Positions 4,693 to 5,602 of a DNA stretch of 5,602 nucleotides are shown here, piece after piece; position 1 is the stretch's first letter, and every line of letters begins with the position of its first letter. The stretch lies in assembly GCA_016199325.1 (NCBI GenBank), contig JACQGW010000315.1, positions 1 through 5,602 on the forward strand, read 5' to 3'. The stretch is from Chloroflexota bacterium. Lineage in GTDB: Bacteria; Chloroflexota; Dehalococcoidia; JACQGW01. A program made the translations under genes and the position numbers. The notes beneath the pieces were generated by a model that was not told the DNA's origin, did no database searches, and saw only the letters and a list, made by a program, of their open reading frames with translations.

Positions 4693-5602
4693 ATGTCGTT
4701 GCTCCGAAGACTTGAAAGCTCCGGTGCCAGCACGCAAACGCCGGCACCGCCGACCGAGAAGCCGGCTGCGCCGGCACGTCCGCCCGATCGTGAGGGCGGC
4801 CAGGGCACCGGCACACCTGCATCCACCCTTCGCCGTCCCATGCAGGCGCCGGCCGCCGCCGGCCGTGATGTGACCGCCGAGCTGAAGCTGCGGGTCCAGC
4901 AACAGCTCATCAACGAGATCGATCCGAAGGCCGACCTGAACAACACGGTCGAGATCCGCAAGCAGATCCGAACGCTGTTCGACCAGATCCTGGACCAGGA
5001 AGGGCACATCGTCACGCGCTCCGAGCGGGAGCGGCTCTTCGAGGAGATCGCCGCCGACATCATCGGCTTCGGCCCCCTCGAGCCACTCCTCCGCGACGAG
5101 ACCATCACCGAGGTCATGGTCAACGGCCCGCACAAGGTCTACGTGGAGCGCAAGGGCAAGCTGGTCAAGACCGACGTCGTCTTCGCCAACAACGAGCACG
5201 TCCGCAAGATCATCGACAAGATCATCTCCCCGCTCGGCCGCCGCTGCGACGAAAGCTCGCCGATGGTCGACGCCCGCCTGCCGGACGGCTCCCGCGTCAA
5301 CGCCGTGATCCCGCCGCTGTCGCTCGACGGGCCCAGCATCACCATCCGCAAGTTCTTCAAGAAGCCGCTCACCGTCGAGGACCTCATCAAGAACGGGACG
5401 CTGACCACGGAGGTCGTCACCTTCCTGCGGGCATGCGTCGAGGCCCGGCTGAACATCATCGTGGCCGGCGGCACCGGCTCCGGCAAGACGACGCTCCTCA
5501 ACATCATGTCCAGCTTCATCCCGGACGACGAGCGCATCATCACCATCGAGGATGCCGCCGAGCTCCAGCTCCGCCAGGAGCACGTCGTCCGCCTGGAGAC
5601 GC
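4693..5602 (+). CDS. cpaF: CpaF/TadA secretion-motor ATPase, 5' part only
   Basis: The frame runs off the window end; 303 residues are visible of a family usually 400-500 long. CpaF/TadA is the cytoplasmic hexameric ATPase (VirB11/GspE superfamily) that powers Tad pilus assembly. Residues 1-60 are a Pro/Ala/Gly-rich, probably disordered leader. A helical N-terminal region (61-125) precedes the family signature IIGFGPLEPLL (123-133) and TEVMVNGP (139-146). RCDESSPMVDARLPDGSRVN (184-203) is the conserved segment leading to the ATP site. SITIRKF (215-221) and the Walker A GGTGSGKTT (259-267, K265) follow. The acidic Asp-box-like TIEDAAEL is at 284-291. The Walker B and His boxes must lie beyond the window. 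All visible key residues are intact. It follows cpaE by 36 bases and is preceded by a good Shine-Dalgarno. Confidence 0.95.
   Translation, partial: MSLLRRLESSGASTQTPAPPTEKPAAPARPPDREGGQGTGTPASTLRRPMQAPAAAGRDVTAELKLRVQQQLINEIDPKADLNNTVEIRKQIRTLFDQILDQEGHIVTRSERERLFEEIAADIIGFGPLEPLLRDETITEVMVNGPHKVYVERKGKLVKTDVVFANNEHVRKIIDKIISPLGRRCDESSPMVDARLPDGSRVNAVIPPLSLDGPSITIRKFFKKPLTVEDLIKNGTLTTEVVTFLRACVEARLNIIVAGGTGSGKTTLLNIMSSFIPDDERIITIEDAAELQLRQEHVVRLET

Noticed and set aside
4666..5583. Long - strand open frames opposite cpaF
   Set aside because: They are complements of conserved cpaF codons; the low-complexity Asp/Val/Leu-rich product has no family features.

Overview
The window is a GC-rich bacterial segment with every gene on the + strand. 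It carries part of a Tad/Flp-type (type IVc) pilus or secretion locus: an incomplete gene for a Thr/Pro-repeat surface protein, a TadE-like pseudopilin, a TadG-like protein, CpaB, a receiver-fused CpaE/TadZ ATPase, and the first 303 codons of the CpaF/TadA motor ATPase. The strong GC bias at third codon positions and the long TNTPVP-type Thr/Pro linker are typical of Chloroflexota, for example relatives of Sphaerobacter, Thermomicrobium or Nitrolancea. That assignment is an inference from style; there is no rRNA or other taxonomic marker here.

Layout. Positions 1-696 hold the 3' part of a gene for a protein with a roughly 100-residue Thr/Pro/Asn linker and a small beta-rich C-terminal domain. 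Positions 697-941 are non-coding, with a short inverted repeat, an isolated TATAAT and three ACGGATT direct repeats just before the next gene. Positions 942-1364 (tadE-like) and 1370-2377 (tadG-like) are 5 bases apart and probably co-translated. Positions 2378-2583 are a second non-coding gap, which ends in a near-consensus sigma70-type promoter (TTGACA, 18-base spacer, TACAAT) and a strong Shine-Dalgarno. These drive cpaB (2584-3390), cpaE (3418-4656) and cpaF (4693 to beyond the window end), which are separated by only 27 and 36 bases.

How they fit together. In known Tad systems CpaF/TadA is the cytoplasmic hexameric ATPase that powers pilin assembly, CpaE/TadZ is a MinD/ParA-family protein that positions the machine, CpaB/RcpC is a membrane-anchored SAF-domain assembly protein, and TadE/TadG are membrane-anchored pseudopilin-like or accessory proteins. 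The promoter at 2520-2549 suggests two transcription units: surface components (tadE-tadG) and machine components (cpaB-cpaE-cpaF). No major Flp pilin, prepilin peptidase, TadB/TadC or secretin gene is in the window; they may lie outside it.

The system itself is a known type. The points most worth a second look are the apparently intact phospho-receiver on CpaE combined with a Lys-to-Arg change in its Walker A motif, the G8 run inside that same motif, the internal promoter, and the Thr/Pro-repeat protein next to the pseudopilin genes.
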